The notes: generated from the letters alone by a model not told the origin. A stretch of 64,000 nt of DNA from Chitinophaga sp. Cy-1792 (GCF_011752935.1 NZ_VWWO01000002.1:2728001-2792000), one strand, 5' to 3'; positions 15,808-24,878 are shown, counted from the stretch's first letter. Program-made: numbers and translations.

Positions 15808-16977
15808 TTATTTTCCGAAAATTTCTGCCAGCTTCTGCGTCAGTTCTTCTCCGCGTAAATTAACCGCGATAATTTTCCCTTCCTTATCGATCAGGAAATT
15901 GCTGGGAACCGCGCGGATATTATATGATTTGGCCACTTCATTTTTCCAGCCCTTCAGGTCACTGACATGTTCCCAGGTAAGGCCATCATCCTTAATGGCC
16001 TTTATCCAGGCATCTTTGGAGTTATCCAGGGAAACACCCAGTATCTCCAGCCCTTTGCTGTGGTACTTTTCGAAGTTGTCCAGCACATTCGGATTTTCAG
16101 CGCGGCAAGGCCCGCACCAGCTGGCCCAGAAATCGAGCAACACATATTTACCACGATAATCAGAGAGCTGTACCGCCTTTCCTTTTACATTGTTCTGTGT
16201 AAAATTCATGGCAGTAGCACCGATACCTGTTTTACGTTCGATTTCTTCTGCCAGTAAGATGTCCGCCTTCTTTCTTTTAGCTTCTTCGAGATAAGGATAT
16301 TTTTTGATCAGCCTATCCAGCTCCGCTGCAATCAATGCTTTGTCCCTGCGCGGATGCAGGAAGTCCAGCGCATACAGCGTTACCGGTGTATTAGGGTTCA
16401 TGCGCATCAGTAGTTTCACGCGTTCACCCATATCATCGCCGAGCCAGCCGTACATATCCTGGAAGGTACTGTCCAGCGACTTATTCTTTGCACTGGAAGC
16501 CAGATATTGCAGCCTTCCGTTCTGGATCATCGCCTGATAATTACGATAGGAAATGAAATTAAGCTCATTGATCAGCTTATTCTCTTCACTACCTTCGATA
16601 TAGACGTAGGGTGGATTTTTATATTTAATCAACGCGGTATCGATACCCCGGAAATCAATGCGCAGGTTTTCCTTGTTGGCCCAAACCGTCAGGCGGTCTT
16701 CCTCGAACTCGTTCAGGATATAGAACTGTGGCCTGGTGGCATCCAGTTTATGCGTATAGGAACCATCAGGGCGCAGGTGGATGGTATCAATGGTAATACG
16801 CTCATCTCCTACCTGCTTTTGTACCAGGAAAGGAAATTTCGACTGCTGTTCTGCATCGGGCGGGAATTTGATTTTACCGCTAACGGTGATATACTTCTTC
16901 GTCTGCTGGGCAGCAGCCGGGAAAATACTCCCGGCGGCCAGCAGGAAGGCTACCATTTTAATCCGGTATTGCTTCAT
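15808..16977 (-). CDS. TlpA-family thioredoxin-fold protein with DUF4369-like N-terminus
   Basis: A 389-residue exported thiol-disulfide oxidoreductase. Signal peptide about 1-24 (ending FPAAAQQ). Residues about 28-120 are a beta-rich DUF4369-like domain, about 130-240 a helical linker, and 250-389 a TlpA/AhpC-type thioredoxin domain with the active site FWASWCGPCRAENP and the cis-Pro region RAVPSNFLID. This architecture is common after SusC/SusD pairs in Bacteroidota, where it may keep periplasmic or outer-membrane cysteines reduced. It follows a second copy of the same architecture (17005-18198) with a 27-nt gap and precedes the SRPBCC gene. Confidence 0.93.
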   Translation of the reverse strand: MKQYRIKMVAFLLAAGSIFPAAAQQTKKYITVSGKIKFPPDAEQQSKFPFLVQKQVGDERITIDTIHLRPDGSYTHKLDATRPQFYILNEFEEDRLTVWANKENLRIDFRGIDTALIKYKNPPYVYIEGSEENKLINELNFISYRNYQAMIQNGRLQYLASSAKNKSLDSTFQDMYGWLGDDMGERVKLLMRMNPNTPVTLYALDFLHPRRDKALIAAELDRLIKKYPYLEEAKRKKADILLAEEIERKTGIGATAMNFTQNNVKGKAVQLSDYRGKYVLLDFWASWCGPCRAENPNVLDNFEKYHSKGLEILGVSLDNSKDAWIKAIKDDGLTWEHVSDLKGWKNEVAKSYNIRAVPSNFLIDKEGKIIAVNLRGEELTQKLAEIFGK

Positions 16978-17004
16978 GTATGGGTTGATTTTTGATTGTG
17001 ATAC

Positions 17005-18198
17005 TTATTGCAGCATCGCTGCTGGTGTAATTTTCTGCTCCGCAGGTTTGGCTGCCGCCGCAGGTGCAGCTGCTTTAACCGTACCGCCAAAAAGGTCAGC
17101 CAGTTTCTTTTCTATCTCTCCATTACCATTTTCGTCGAAGCCTACTTCTTTCATCATGATCTTACCATCCGGGCCGATAAGATAAGTGGTAGGCACACCG
17201 GTGATCGCAAAGCCACTGCCGGCAATATTTTTATCGTCGAGCGACTGCAGCCAGGGGTTATTTTCCTGCGATACCGCCTTCAGCCAGTCTGGCTTGCTTT
17301 TATCGATGGAGATACTATAGAACACCAGGTTTTTATCTTTATACTGCTGGTACACTTCGCGCATATGCGGGAAAGACTTACGGCAAGGGCCGCACCAGCT
17401 GGCCCAGAAGTCGATCAGTACATACCTGCCTTTCAGGTCACTGAATTTCACCGGCTTGCCTGCAGGATCTGGCAGACTGAAATCTTTCACCTGCTTACCG
17501 ATGGCAGAATTGCGCAGTCCTTCGCTGAACTGATGAAATTCTTTCGCCTGTCCGGTCGCTTTCATTTCTTTGGACAATCCTGCATATAGTTGTTCCTGCT
17601 GGGCTACCGTAGCCATTTCGCGGCTATCGTTCAGACTATATACCGAAGCGTAGGAATTGGGATGCTGCTTCACCAGCTGCTGCAGCAATGGGAGCAGGTA
17701 TTGTACCTGCAATGCAGCACGTCTTTTTTCAAAATCGGCATATTTAGGGTCTTTCTCGTCCATCCATGGCGCACCAAATTCTGACTTCAATGCCTCCACG
17801 ATTTTCCCCCATGCTGCCGATTTCTCTTTACCGTATGCCAGCAACAGCTCTGTGGCCTCAGAGCCTTTTACAACCGATTCGCTCATACCCTTGCTGATAT
17901 CGGATTTAACGGTATAGGTTACCGGCCGGTCGAACAATACGCCATATGGCACATACATCTGCCGTTCTGCCTGCACATACTGTGGCAGCAACATCAGGAA
18001 CATCGGTTCTTTAAATGGAATTTTAAAAGTATAATGACCATTATTGATATCTGCTGAATCATGATAGGTGCGTGAATAGAGGTACATTTTATTATGCCCC
18101 TTCAGGTCGCCGGCCAGATCACCTTCTATGGTAATCGTCTGGGCCATGCTGCTGAAACCCAGCAGCACACCGGCCATCATGCCAATTGTTTTTTTCAT
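17005..18198 (-). CDS. TlpA-family thioredoxin-fold protein, tandem paralogue
   Basis: A 397-residue paralogue of the next gene in the operon. Signal peptide MKKTIGMMAGVLLGFSSMAQ, DUF4369-like N-terminus (ITIEGDLAGDLKGHNKMYLYS), then a helical middle. The thioredoxin domain begins about residue 235 (IGKQVKDFSLPDPAGKPVKFSDLKG), with WCGPC in DFWASWCGPCRKSFP and cis-Pro in ITGVPTTYLIG. It ends with an Ala/Pro-rich tail. The 24-nt gap after the SusD gene places it in the same operon. Two related but clearly diverged copies suggest division of labour, perhaps reductase and oxidase or different substrates. Confidence 0.93.
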   Translation of the reverse strand: MKKTIGMMAGVLLGFSSMAQTITIEGDLAGDLKGHNKMYLYSRTYHDSADINNGHYTFKIPFKEPMFLMLLPQYVQAERQMYVPYGVLFDRPVTYTVKSDISKGMSESVVKGSEATELLLAYGKEKSAAWGKIVEALKSEFGAPWMDEKDPKYADFEKRRAALQVQYLLPLLQQLVKQHPNSYASVYSLNDSREMATVAQQEQLYAGLSKEMKATGQAKEFHQFSEGLRNSAIGKQVKDFSLPDPAGKPVKFSDLKGRYVLIDFWASWCGPCRKSFPHMREVYQQYKDKNLVFYSISIDKSKPDWLKAVSQENNPWLQSLDDKNIAGSGFAITGVPTTYLIGPDGKIMMKEVGFDENGNGEIEKKLADLFGGTVKAAAPAAAAKPAEQKITPAAMLQ

Positions 18199-18222
18199 AT
18201 ATATTACGTTTAGTCGTTTACG

Positions 18223-19605
18223 TTATTTAAGATATCCCGGGTTTTGTTTTATCAGGCCACCGGTAATATCGATTTCATGCTGCGGCACGGGCATCGCATA
18301 CCTGGAAGGCTGTAACAGCGGGTTAGGTTGTTTACCATACCGGATGGCATCGTAGCGGGCAAGCCCTTCAAAAGCCATTTCCCGCTTACGTTCCAGCAGT
18401 ATCCTGTCTACCAGCTGTTCCTTACTGGTAAAATCTGCTACCGTATATATTTTAGGGAGAGGATTTACAGAGAAAGACCTGCCATATATTTTATTCAGCA
18501 GGTCAACAGACACCTGGTTAACGCCGGCTACCTGTGCCTGCGCTTCCGCTGCGGTGAGCATTACTTCTGCGAGCCGCAGCATAACAACGTTATCACGTAT
18601 ATTCATGTCCGTAAACTTGGGAATAAAAGTGCCGCCGGTGATGGCCAGCACCCTGTCGTCTGTGGCGTCGTAGCAGGAAAGGAAGTCCGGCAGCGGCTTG
18701 TAGTAGCCGTAGGCATAGTAAATACCATTATTCTCTCCATAGTTGGAGGTGGCATTATAACTCTCCGGAAAGGCAAAAATTGTTTCCGCATTGAGTGGGT
18801 ATTTTCCTGAACCGGTGCTGTTATTGGGCCACATAGCTGCAAATGTTTTTTGCAGCGTATATTGGTTACCGTTAATAACCGCATTGGCATAGGTTGCCGC
18901 CCGCTGGTAGTTCTGCATATAGAGGCAAACCCTGGAAGCCAGTGCTGCCGCAGCGCCGCTGGTAGCCCTGGATGCCTGGTCCAGCGGGGTACTCCTGGTG
19001 GCAGGCAATACCGCAATGGCCTCATCCAGGTCTTTTAAAATCTGCGTATATACTTCTGCGTTAGTATTTCTGGCTTTATTCTGGGAGCCATCATATCCCT
19101 CAAAGGCATCCAGCATAATAGGAACGCCCATATTACTTCCCTTTCCCTGCAAAGCGCCATCGCCATATTGCTGTAGCAGCACCAGGTGACATAAAGCACG
19201 GATGAATTTAGCTTCTCCCACAAACTGCCGCTGTATGGCTACATCAAAAGTGGCGTATTTCCCCAGGTTATTGATGATCACATTGGCCTCGTTAATGGCG
19301 ACATAGGGCTGCGACCAGTACGGTTCATAATTTTTATCTTTAGGGTCTACGCCACCACTCACCAGCGCCTGATCATAGGAACCCACGATATTGCCGGTTA
19401 CATCACCGAGCATATAGGCGTTGGCGCCGCAGGCATTCATCGTTTGCAGGTAAGCATCTGCCAGAAAACTTTCTGCAGATTGCCTGTCTTTCAGCAGATC
19501 TGCTTCTACCATTGTCCCTTCCGGCTTCAGGTCCAGTTGCTTGTTGCAGGCAGCATTCAGTAGCAGCAGTCCGGCCAGATATATACTATAGGATAATTTC
19601 TTCAT
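18223..19605 (-). CDS. SusD/RagB family outer membrane lipoprotein
   Basis: A 460-residue nutrient-binding lipoprotein partnering the SusC encoded immediately upstream (12-nt gap). The leader MKKLSYSIYLAGLLLLNAAC has its lipobox Cys at residue 20. Typical SusD segments: ESFLADAYLQTM near the N-terminus, FIRALCHLVLLQQYGD, and the C-terminal ILLERKREMAFEGLARYDAIRYG signature spread over two helices, then VPQHEIDITGGLIKQNPGY. It is shorter than average (many exceed 500 residues) but has the full set of landmarks. The enzymes following it are redox proteins, not glycosidases, so the ligand may be a peptide or another compound, not a glycan. Confidence 0.94.
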   Translation of the reverse strand: MKKLSYSIYLAGLLLLNAACNKQLDLKPEGTMVEADLLKDRQSAESFLADAYLQTMNACGANAYMLGDVTGNIVGSYDQALVSGGVDPKDKNYEPYWSQPYVAINEANVIINNLGKYATFDVAIQRQFVGEAKFIRALCHLVLLQQYGDGALQGKGSNMGVPIMLDAFEGYDGSQNKARNTNAEVYTQILKDLDEAIAVLPATRSTPLDQASRATSGAAAALASRVCLYMQNYQRAATYANAVINGNQYTLQKTFAAMWPNNSTGSGKYPLNAETIFAFPESYNATSNYGENNGIYYAYGYYKPLPDFLSCYDATDDRVLAITGGTFIPKFTDMNIRDNVVMLRLAEVMLTAAEAQAQVAGVNQVSVDLLNKIYGRSFSVNPLPKIYTVADFTSKEQLVDRILLERKREMAFEGLARYDAIRYGKQPNPLLQPSRYAMPVPQHEIDITGGLIKQNPGYLK

Positions 19606-19617
19606 AGTAAAACAATT

Positions 19618-22600
19618 TTAGAGTGATGCTTTTACTCCCAGTCTCCAGGTACGTGGAGCCGGCATCGTCAGTTCATCGAAACCCATACCCAGTGCAGAAG
19701 ATCCGCTGGCGCTCACTTCCGGGTCTATACCGGAATATTTGGTAATAACGAGCAGGTTATTACCCTCCGCAAACACACGGAGTGAACGGATCGTTTTCAC
19801 ATGCTTCAGGAGCTTAGTAAAATCATATGTCAGCGAAAGACTCCGTAGCTTGATGAAAGAAGCATCCTCCAGGAAGCGGTCGTTCTGACGGCTCAGCGTA
19901 TAATCGAACGATGAACCGAAGCCACCACTCGCATAATTGGATTTATTGATCATTGCCGGAACAGGAGTCTGCTGGCCAGGATACTGCCAGTACTGCACCA
20001 TATCAGGCGAGAGGTTCCAGGTATCATTGGAGGTGGAAGCACTACCCATATAGTTGTACTGTGCTGCCTTCGCGCCATTGATGATCTTATTGCCGGCAGA
20101 GAAGTTAAAGAAGCAGTTCAGCTCCAGCGATTTCCAGGTGAAAGTATTACCGAAGCCACCAAAGACAACCGGCATGGCATCGCCCTTATAAGCCCTGTGC
20201 TGATAGGGACGGTCTGTATATTGTTGCTGAATAGGCGTTTCAGATGATTTACCATCTTTATCCAGCCATAGCGGCTGACCATCCTGCGGGTTCACGCCCC
20301 CCCACTGGTACAGATAGTATGCAGTTGCAGAATGTCCTACTTTCCAGAAGCGCCCGCCATCGAGTTCATTCTGCATTGCCAGATCATCTTCATTGATTTT
20401 ATGCAACCGTACTACCTTGTTCCTGTTGGCAGATATATTGAAATTGGTGGTCCAGGTAAATGATTTCCCATTGATGTTCTGGCTGTTGATGGTCAGTTCC
20501 ACCCCGTTGTTGCTCAGGTCGGCCAGGTTTTGTTTCTGTACGGCGAAGCCCATAAAAAAAGGCAGGGCGGAACTTACGATGGCGTTATTGGTTTGGCGGC
20601 GATAGAAATCCAGCGTGGCATTGACCCTGCTTTTGAAGATGGCGAGGTCCATACCTACGTTCCAGGTGGTGGTACGCTCCCAGGCCAGGTTAGGGTTGGC
20701 AGGCTGTTTTACACCGATGGCCGTCACATTGCCATAAGATGCCGCATAGGCATTGACAACATACTGCCCCTGGTTGCCGTAATAGCCATTACCTCCGTCA
20801 CTACCGGTGAAGCCTACACTACCACGTATCTTTAGCTGATCGATCCAGCTGTTGCCCTTGAGGAAAGCGGCTTCACTGGGCACCCATCCCAATGCGAACG
20901 AAGGAAAGCCCACATAGCGATGATTCCTGGAGAAACGGCTGGAACCATCCATACGATAGGTTACACCTGCCAGGTATTGATTTTTGTACTGGTAATTCAA
21001 TCTTCCCAGGAAAGATACCTGCGCCCATTGTTGTTGCAGCGAATTCACCACGCGTTTATTTTTAGCGGTAGCAATACTCAGCATTTCATCATTGATAAAC
21101 TGATCGCCTACCACCGTAGTCACATCTTCTGTGGATGTTTCATAGCTCTGGCCCAGCATGGCGCTGATACCATGGCCATTGTTAAGAAGTTTATTGATAT
21201 CTACGCGGTTGTTGACCACAAATTTGCGTAGCTGTTGCTGCGTTTCGGTGGCCATGCCGCCAACGGTTTTCGGGCGGTCGAGCACACGGCTGTAAGCACG
21301 GGAGTTGATCCAGTCTGTACCGGCATCTGAGTGGAACGACAGCCATGGCAGCAGTTTAAGGTCGGCAAATACGTTGCCGAGTACCCGGTTGTCGATAGAA
21401 TAGTTTTTACCCGTGGTAGCCTGACCAACAGGATTGGAAACGCCAGAAGGCCCGGTAGGATTATTGCCATATAGCCAGTTGAATTTCCCAACGCTGTCGT
21501 ATATACCGATATTGGGCGCTTTCAGCACTGCATCGCGGTATACCTGCTGGGCATTGAGGCTAATATTATTCGCCTGGTTTAAGCCCACGCTCACACCCAC
21601 TTTCAGGGCTTTCGTCATCTGGTTATCGAAGTTTACGCGGCCCTGGTAGCGGGTAAAATCGTTGTTGATGATATAGGATTGTTGTTTATCGTAACCCAGA
21701 CTCACAAAATAATTACTCTTTTCAGTGCCGCCACTGAGGGAAATGTTGGCATCTGCACCGATAGCATTCCTTACTACTTCATCCAGCCAGTTGGTATTTA
21801 CCCCTTTGGGGAATTTATAGTTAGCTGGAATATACCATCCGCTGGTAGCCTTTCCGATAGAGTCTTTCAGCGCAAACAAGCGGTTATAGAAATCAGCATA
21901 CTGGTCGCCGGACATTACCTCAGGCAGCTTGCGCGGCGTACTCACGGATGTTCCCAGCTGCACATCTACACGGGAACTACCTTTTTTCCCTTTACGTGTG
22001 GTGATGAGGATAACACCACCAGAGCCCCGGGAACCATATATAGCAGTAGAATAGGCATCTTTCAGCACTTCAATCGATTCAATATCATCCGGATTGAGGG
22101 TGGCCAGCGGGTTCTTTTCAAAGGTGGTAGGCGGGCGGTAATCACTCACTACCTGTGTGCCGCCATAGGAAGCGCCGGCATTGGTACCTTTGCTGTAGTC
22201 GACCGTATTCAGTTGCTGGTCGATACCATAGATAGGTACTCCATCTACTACTATCAGCGGCGTGTTGCCGTTGGGGTTAAGGGTACTGATACCGCGTATC
22301 GTGATGTTGCTGGCTGCGCCCGGCACACCGCTGGATGGCGCAATATATACGCCTGCCAGCTTTCCTACCATTGCCTGGTCTACAGACAATGGCATCTGTC
22401 CCGGTTGCTCATCTGCCCGGAAGGTACCTACTGATCCCAGGAGGTTACGTCTTTCCTGTACGCCATAGCCGATAACGACTGCTTCCGTAAGGTGTGATGC
22501 CTTGATGGTCATGCTCAGGGGCAGATTAACAACGGCAGCGCCTACACGTGCAGTCAATACGGCCGGCTGGTAGCCGATAGAAGAAAATTGCAGGGAATAA

Positions 22601-23133
22601 TCGCCCTGCGGTACATTCAGTTCATAGGCGCCATCCGCATCCGTCATGGCGGTGTATTTCGTACCAATAACGCGAACGGTTACACCGGGGATAGGGTTCG
22701 TACTTCCTGCCTCCAGGCAGCGGCCACGAACCTTTCCGGGAACGATCGTGGAAGCCTGTAGCGGCAAGGCCGCAGGTGTACGGGAAATGATTATTACCCC
22801 ATTCTTTTCTTCAAAGCTGAGGGCTGTGTGTTGCAGCAGGGCTGCCATCACTTTTTTGAGTGGTTCATTCGTAAAGTGCAATCTGGTAATCTTATAATCT
22901 GCCAGTTGCTTTTGGTCATAGCCTAATGATAGTTGGTAATTCTTTTCCAGTTTTTTGATACAGGATGCCAGCGATTCATTATCGAAGGCTGCTGTTATCC
23001 GGACTTCCTGCCGGTTTTGACTGTAGACGCTGTTGGTTGGTAACAGGGTGATACTGGTCAGTGAGAACACTGCATACACTACGCTCCATCTTATCATGCT
23101 GCGCACCGGCGCCAGCTTAAACGATTTTTGCAT
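19618..23133 (-). CDS. SusC/RagA family TonB-linked outer membrane protein with STN domain
   Basis: A 1171-residue TonB-dependent transporter. After the leader come an STN (secretin/TonB short N-terminal) signalling domain (about 45-120: DNESLASCIKKLEKNYQLSLGY), a carboxypeptidase-regulatory-like domain (about 135-205: GRCLEAGSTNPIPGVTVRVIG), the plug (VQERRNLLGSVGTFRADEQ ... ITIRGISTLNPNGNTPLIVV ... AIYGSRGSGGVILITTRKG) and a 22-stranded barrel ending PRTWRLGVKASL. The STN domain is what contacts FecR, consistent with the FecR and sigma genes directly upstream. The start at 23133 is marked by the CAAAGATATG context shared with the two other STN-type SusC genes here, which on the opposite strand reads as a TAnnTTTG box. 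Confidence 0.96.
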   Translation of the reverse strand: MQKSFKLAPVRSMIRWSVVYAVFSLTSITLLPTNSVYSQNRQEVRITAAFDNESLASCIKKLEKNYQLSLGYDQKQLADYKITRLHFTNEPLKKVMAALLQHTALSFEEKNGVIIISRTPAALPLQASTIVPGKVRGRCLEAGSTNPIPGVTVRVIGTKYTAMTDADGAYELNVPQGDYSLQFSSIGYQPAVLTARVGAAVVNLPLSMTIKASHLTEAVVIGYGVQERRNLLGSVGTFRADEQPGQMPLSVDQAMVGKLAGVYIAPSSGVPGAASNITIRGISTLNPNGNTPLIVVDGVPIYGIDQQLNTVDYSKGTNAGASYGGTQVVSDYRPPTTFEKNPLATLNPDDIESIEVLKDAYSTAIYGSRGSGGVILITTRKGKKGSSRVDVQLGTSVSTPRKLPEVMSGDQYADFYNRLFALKDSIGKATSGWYIPANYKFPKGVNTNWLDEVVRNAIGADANISLSGGTEKSNYFVSLGYDKQQSYIINNDFTRYQGRVNFDNQMTKALKVGVSVGLNQANNISLNAQQVYRDAVLKAPNIGIYDSVGKFNWLYGNNPTGPSGVSNPVGQATTGKNYSIDNRVLGNVFADLKLLPWLSFHSDAGTDWINSRAYSRVLDRPKTVGGMATETQQQLRKFVVNNRVDINKLLNNGHGISAMLGQSYETSTEDVTTVVGDQFINDEMLSIATAKNKRVVNSLQQQWAQVSFLGRLNYQYKNQYLAGVTYRMDGSSRFSRNHRYVGFPSFALGWVPSEAAFLKGNSWIDQLKIRGSVGFTGSDGGNGYYGNQGQYVVNAYAASYGNVTAIGVKQPANPNLAWERTTTWNVGMDLAIFKSRVNATLDFYRRQTNNAIVSSALPFFMGFAVQKQNLADLSNNGVELTINSQNINGKSFTWTTNFNISANRNKVVRLHKINEDDLAMQNELDGGRFWKVGHSATAYYLYQWGGVNPQDGQPLWLDKDGKSSETPIQQQYTDRPYQHRAYKGDAMPVVFGGFGNTFTWKSLELNCFFNFSAGNKIINGAKAAQYNYMGSASTSNDTWNLSPDMVQYWQYPGQQTPVPAMINKSNYASGGFGSSFDYTLSRQNDRFLEDASFIKLRSLSLTYDFTKLLKHVKTIRSLRVFAEGNNLLVITKYSGIDPEVSASGSSALGMGFDELTMPAPRTWRLGVKASL

Positions 23134-23140
23134 ATCTTTG
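23133..23140 (+). promoter_or_regulatory. Antisense -7 promoter box (TATCTTTG) overlapping the susC start codon
   Basis: On the plus strand TATCTTTG fits the Bacteroidota -7 consensus TAnnTTTG exactly. Its first T pairs with the A of the susC ATG. The identical placement is found at 32404 and 54393. No convincing TTTG -33 element is visible upstream. It would drive an RNA toward the terminator at 23189-23219. Confidence 0.5.
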
Positions 23141-23146
23141 GTTGAT

Positions 23147-23219
23147 TTTAGAATTAACTGACAGTGCGCAATTCATTGCACACCCAGGACCGTACCTGCG
23201 TCAACAGGTGCGGTTTTTT
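23147..23219 (+). ncRNA. Predicted cis-antisense small RNA in the fecR-susC spacer
   Basis: Inferred transcript of roughly 73 nt: it would begin about 7 nt after the plus-strand TATCTTTG box and end at the intrinsic terminator, complementary to the susC 5' leader and its translation start region. The layout matches DonS-type antisense RNAs described in Bacteroides fragilis, which lie between anti-sigma and susC genes and repress the transporter. Both ends are inferred from motifs only. Confidence 0.45.
23189..23219 (+). terminator. Intrinsic terminator antisense to the susC operon
   Basis: ACCGTACCTG (23189-23198) pairs with CAGGTGCGGT (23205-23214; one T-G pair), loop CGTCAA, followed on the plus strand by TTTTT. 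The T-run lies only on the strand opposite the operon, so it would not end the fecR-susC message but an antisense RNA. Confidence 0.65.
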
Positions 23220-23289
23220 GATTTCAGACAATACGCTACCAGGGATGACGGCATATCTTCTCATCCCGGTAAAAAATAAAGTGTGGCGA

Positions 23290-24249
23290 TTAATACTTTT
23301 TGTGAATAGTTATTTCGTTGTCATGCAGATCATATTGTATAGGATGTATACTACTGATGATATCCAATACCTGTGTAATAGTTAGCTTAGTACTACATTT
23401 TAGCGTGTATTCGTCCTGTTTCATTTCAGCAGGATTGAAACGGATTTTTACACCATATTGATTTTCCAAAGTCAGCGCCAGTTCCGCAAAGCCCACCTGC
23501 GATAAGGAGAGCATGCCATTCATCCATTCATTTACCTGTTCATTGTTCACCGTAGATTTCATGTATTGCTGTGCTGCCCTGCTGAAGGTCAGCTGATCGT
23601 TGGCACTCAGCACATCCAGGCCGGTTTGCTGATGCAACACCTTTACCATGCCCGTTTTCACGGTCACCTGTGTTTCATCCAGCAGGGAGTGGGCCTTTAC
23701 ATCAAAGGAGGTACCCAGCACCTGTACATTGATTTCTGAAGTATGTACTTCAAAAGGATGCTTTACATCCGGATGAATATCGAAAAACGCCTCTCCTTCC
23801 AGTTCTACGGCCCTTACAGCACCGAAGGCGCGGGGATATTTAATGGTAGCGCCGGCGTTTAGCCATACACGTGAACTATCCGGTAATACGAATTCTTTTA
23901 TTTGTCCGGGTCCGGCAGTTGCCAGCAGTAGCTCACGGTCACTATTATACGATGTAAACAACCATCCTGCTGCTGCCAGCAAACCTGCTACCACAGCGGC
24001 CGCCATCCACCAGCGGCGGTACAGCGGCACAACATGTTCCGCTGCCGGTGCATGTTCTTCCATGGCCGCATGGATCTGCTGCAGCATGTTGTGCTGTATG
24101 TTCTTTCTGTGCGCATCATTCCTGAATACCTCCTCCGCGGGCAATTCCTGGGAATCGTACCAGGATTGCAGCCACTCCAGCTCTTGCGGGGTGCAGGTAC
24201 CGGTATCGATCCGCGACAGGATATCCCTTATTTTTTCCTGGTCGTTCAC
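23290..24249 (-). CDS. FecR-family anti-sigma factor / sigma regulator
   Basis: A 319-residue inner-membrane regulator that holds its partner sigma factor until the SusC receptor signals. The cytoplasmic N-terminus (about 1-75) carries the sigma-binding helices (DILSRIDTGTCTPQELEWLQSWYDS). A single transmembrane helix lies at about 80-100 (WWMAAAVVAGLLAAAGWLF). The periplasmic FecR domain spans about 110-215 (FVLPDSSRVWLNAGATIKYP, FDIHPDVKHPFEVHTSEINVQVLG), and a DUF4974 domain ends the protein (SQVGFAELALTLENQYGVKI ... YTLKCSTKLTITQVLDII). The start codon is GTG at 24249; no in-frame ATG is nearby upstream. It lies between the sigma gene and susC. Confidence 0.94.
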   Translation of the reverse strand: MNDQEKIRDILSRIDTGTCTPQELEWLQSWYDSQELPAEEVFRNDAHRKNIQHNMLQQIHAAMEEHAPAAEHVVPLYRRWWMAAAVVAGLLAAAGWLFTSYNSDRELLLATAGPGQIKEFVLPDSSRVWLNAGATIKYPRAFGAVRAVELEGEAFFDIHPDVKHPFEVHTSEINVQVLGTSFDVKAHSLLDETQVTVKTGMVKVLHQQTGLDVLSANDQLTFSRAAQQYMKSTVNNEQVNEWMNGMLSLSQVGFAELALTLENQYGVKIRFNPAEMKQDEYTLKCSTKLTITQVLDIISSIHPIQYDLHDNEITIHKKY

Positions 24250-24329
24250 GTATTTTTCGGTTTGCCTGTATATATGACACGCCTCAAAAGACAGCGTACC
24301 GTATCAGACTAAAAAAAATTCCAGATTTT

Positions 24330-24878
24330 TTATTTGCAGGAGAGTAATTGTTCCCGGATACGGCCAAGGGCAAGGGTTAGCTGGTTTTTGACCGTCTGGC
24401 GGCTGATGCCAAGCCGGGTGGCAATATCATCGATGGAAAGGAAATCACGACGATTGAGCAGGTAGATATCCTGCATACGCTGTGGCATGGCTGCCACGGT
24501 AGCGGCGATGATTCGCTGCATTTCATTCAGCAGCAAAGGGCCGTCGGCCTTAAAGAGCGGCGAAACAACAATATCAGCAAAGATATCCAGGCGTTGCTGG
24601 TAAGTAGTGGAATGACGAAAATGATTAAATACCCTGTTTTTAAGGGCTACATGCAGATAGGCCGCAAACTGTTCCCGGATGACCAGGTCTTTTCTTTTTT
24701 GCCAGAGGGCAATAAAGACATCCTGCACACAGTCCTTCGCATCTGCGTCCTGGTGTAGTCTGGCATAGGCGGCTATGTAAAGCTGCTCCCAATAACGATG
24801 ATATAATTCATCAAAAGCTGCCTTATCATCTTGCACCCGCATACGTTCCCATAAAACGATATCCGGCAATCGATCCAA
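24330..24878 (-). CDS. ECF RNA polymerase sigma factor (FecI-like, sigma-70 family)
   Basis: A 182-residue ECF sigma factor that should direct transcription of the SusC/SusD/thioredoxin operon when released by the FecR protein encoded next. Region 2 spans about residues 18-85 (AAFDELYHRYWEQLYIAAYARLHQDADAKDCVQDVFIALW) and region 4 about 125-178 (LLNRRDFLSIDDIATRLGISRQTVKNQLTLAL). The longest supported start is TTG at 24878, preceded by an in-frame stop. The first ATG, at 24842, would cut into the conserved N-terminal LWERMRVQDDKAAF, so TTG is preferred. The non-ATG start suggests low translation. Confidence 0.93.
   Translation of the reverse strand: MDRLPDIVLWERMRVQDDKAAFDELYHRYWEQLYIAAYARLHQDADAKDCVQDVFIALWQKRKDLVIREQFAAYLHVALKNRVFNHFRHSTTYQQRLDIFADIVVSPLFKADGPLLLNEMQRIIAATVAAMPQRMQDIYLLNRRDFLSIDDIATRLGISRQTVKNQLTLALGRIREQLLSCK

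Noticed and set aside
21679..22434. A 251-codon open frame antisense to susC
   Set aside because: Shadow of the well-supported SusC reading frame; no protein-like motif or start context.
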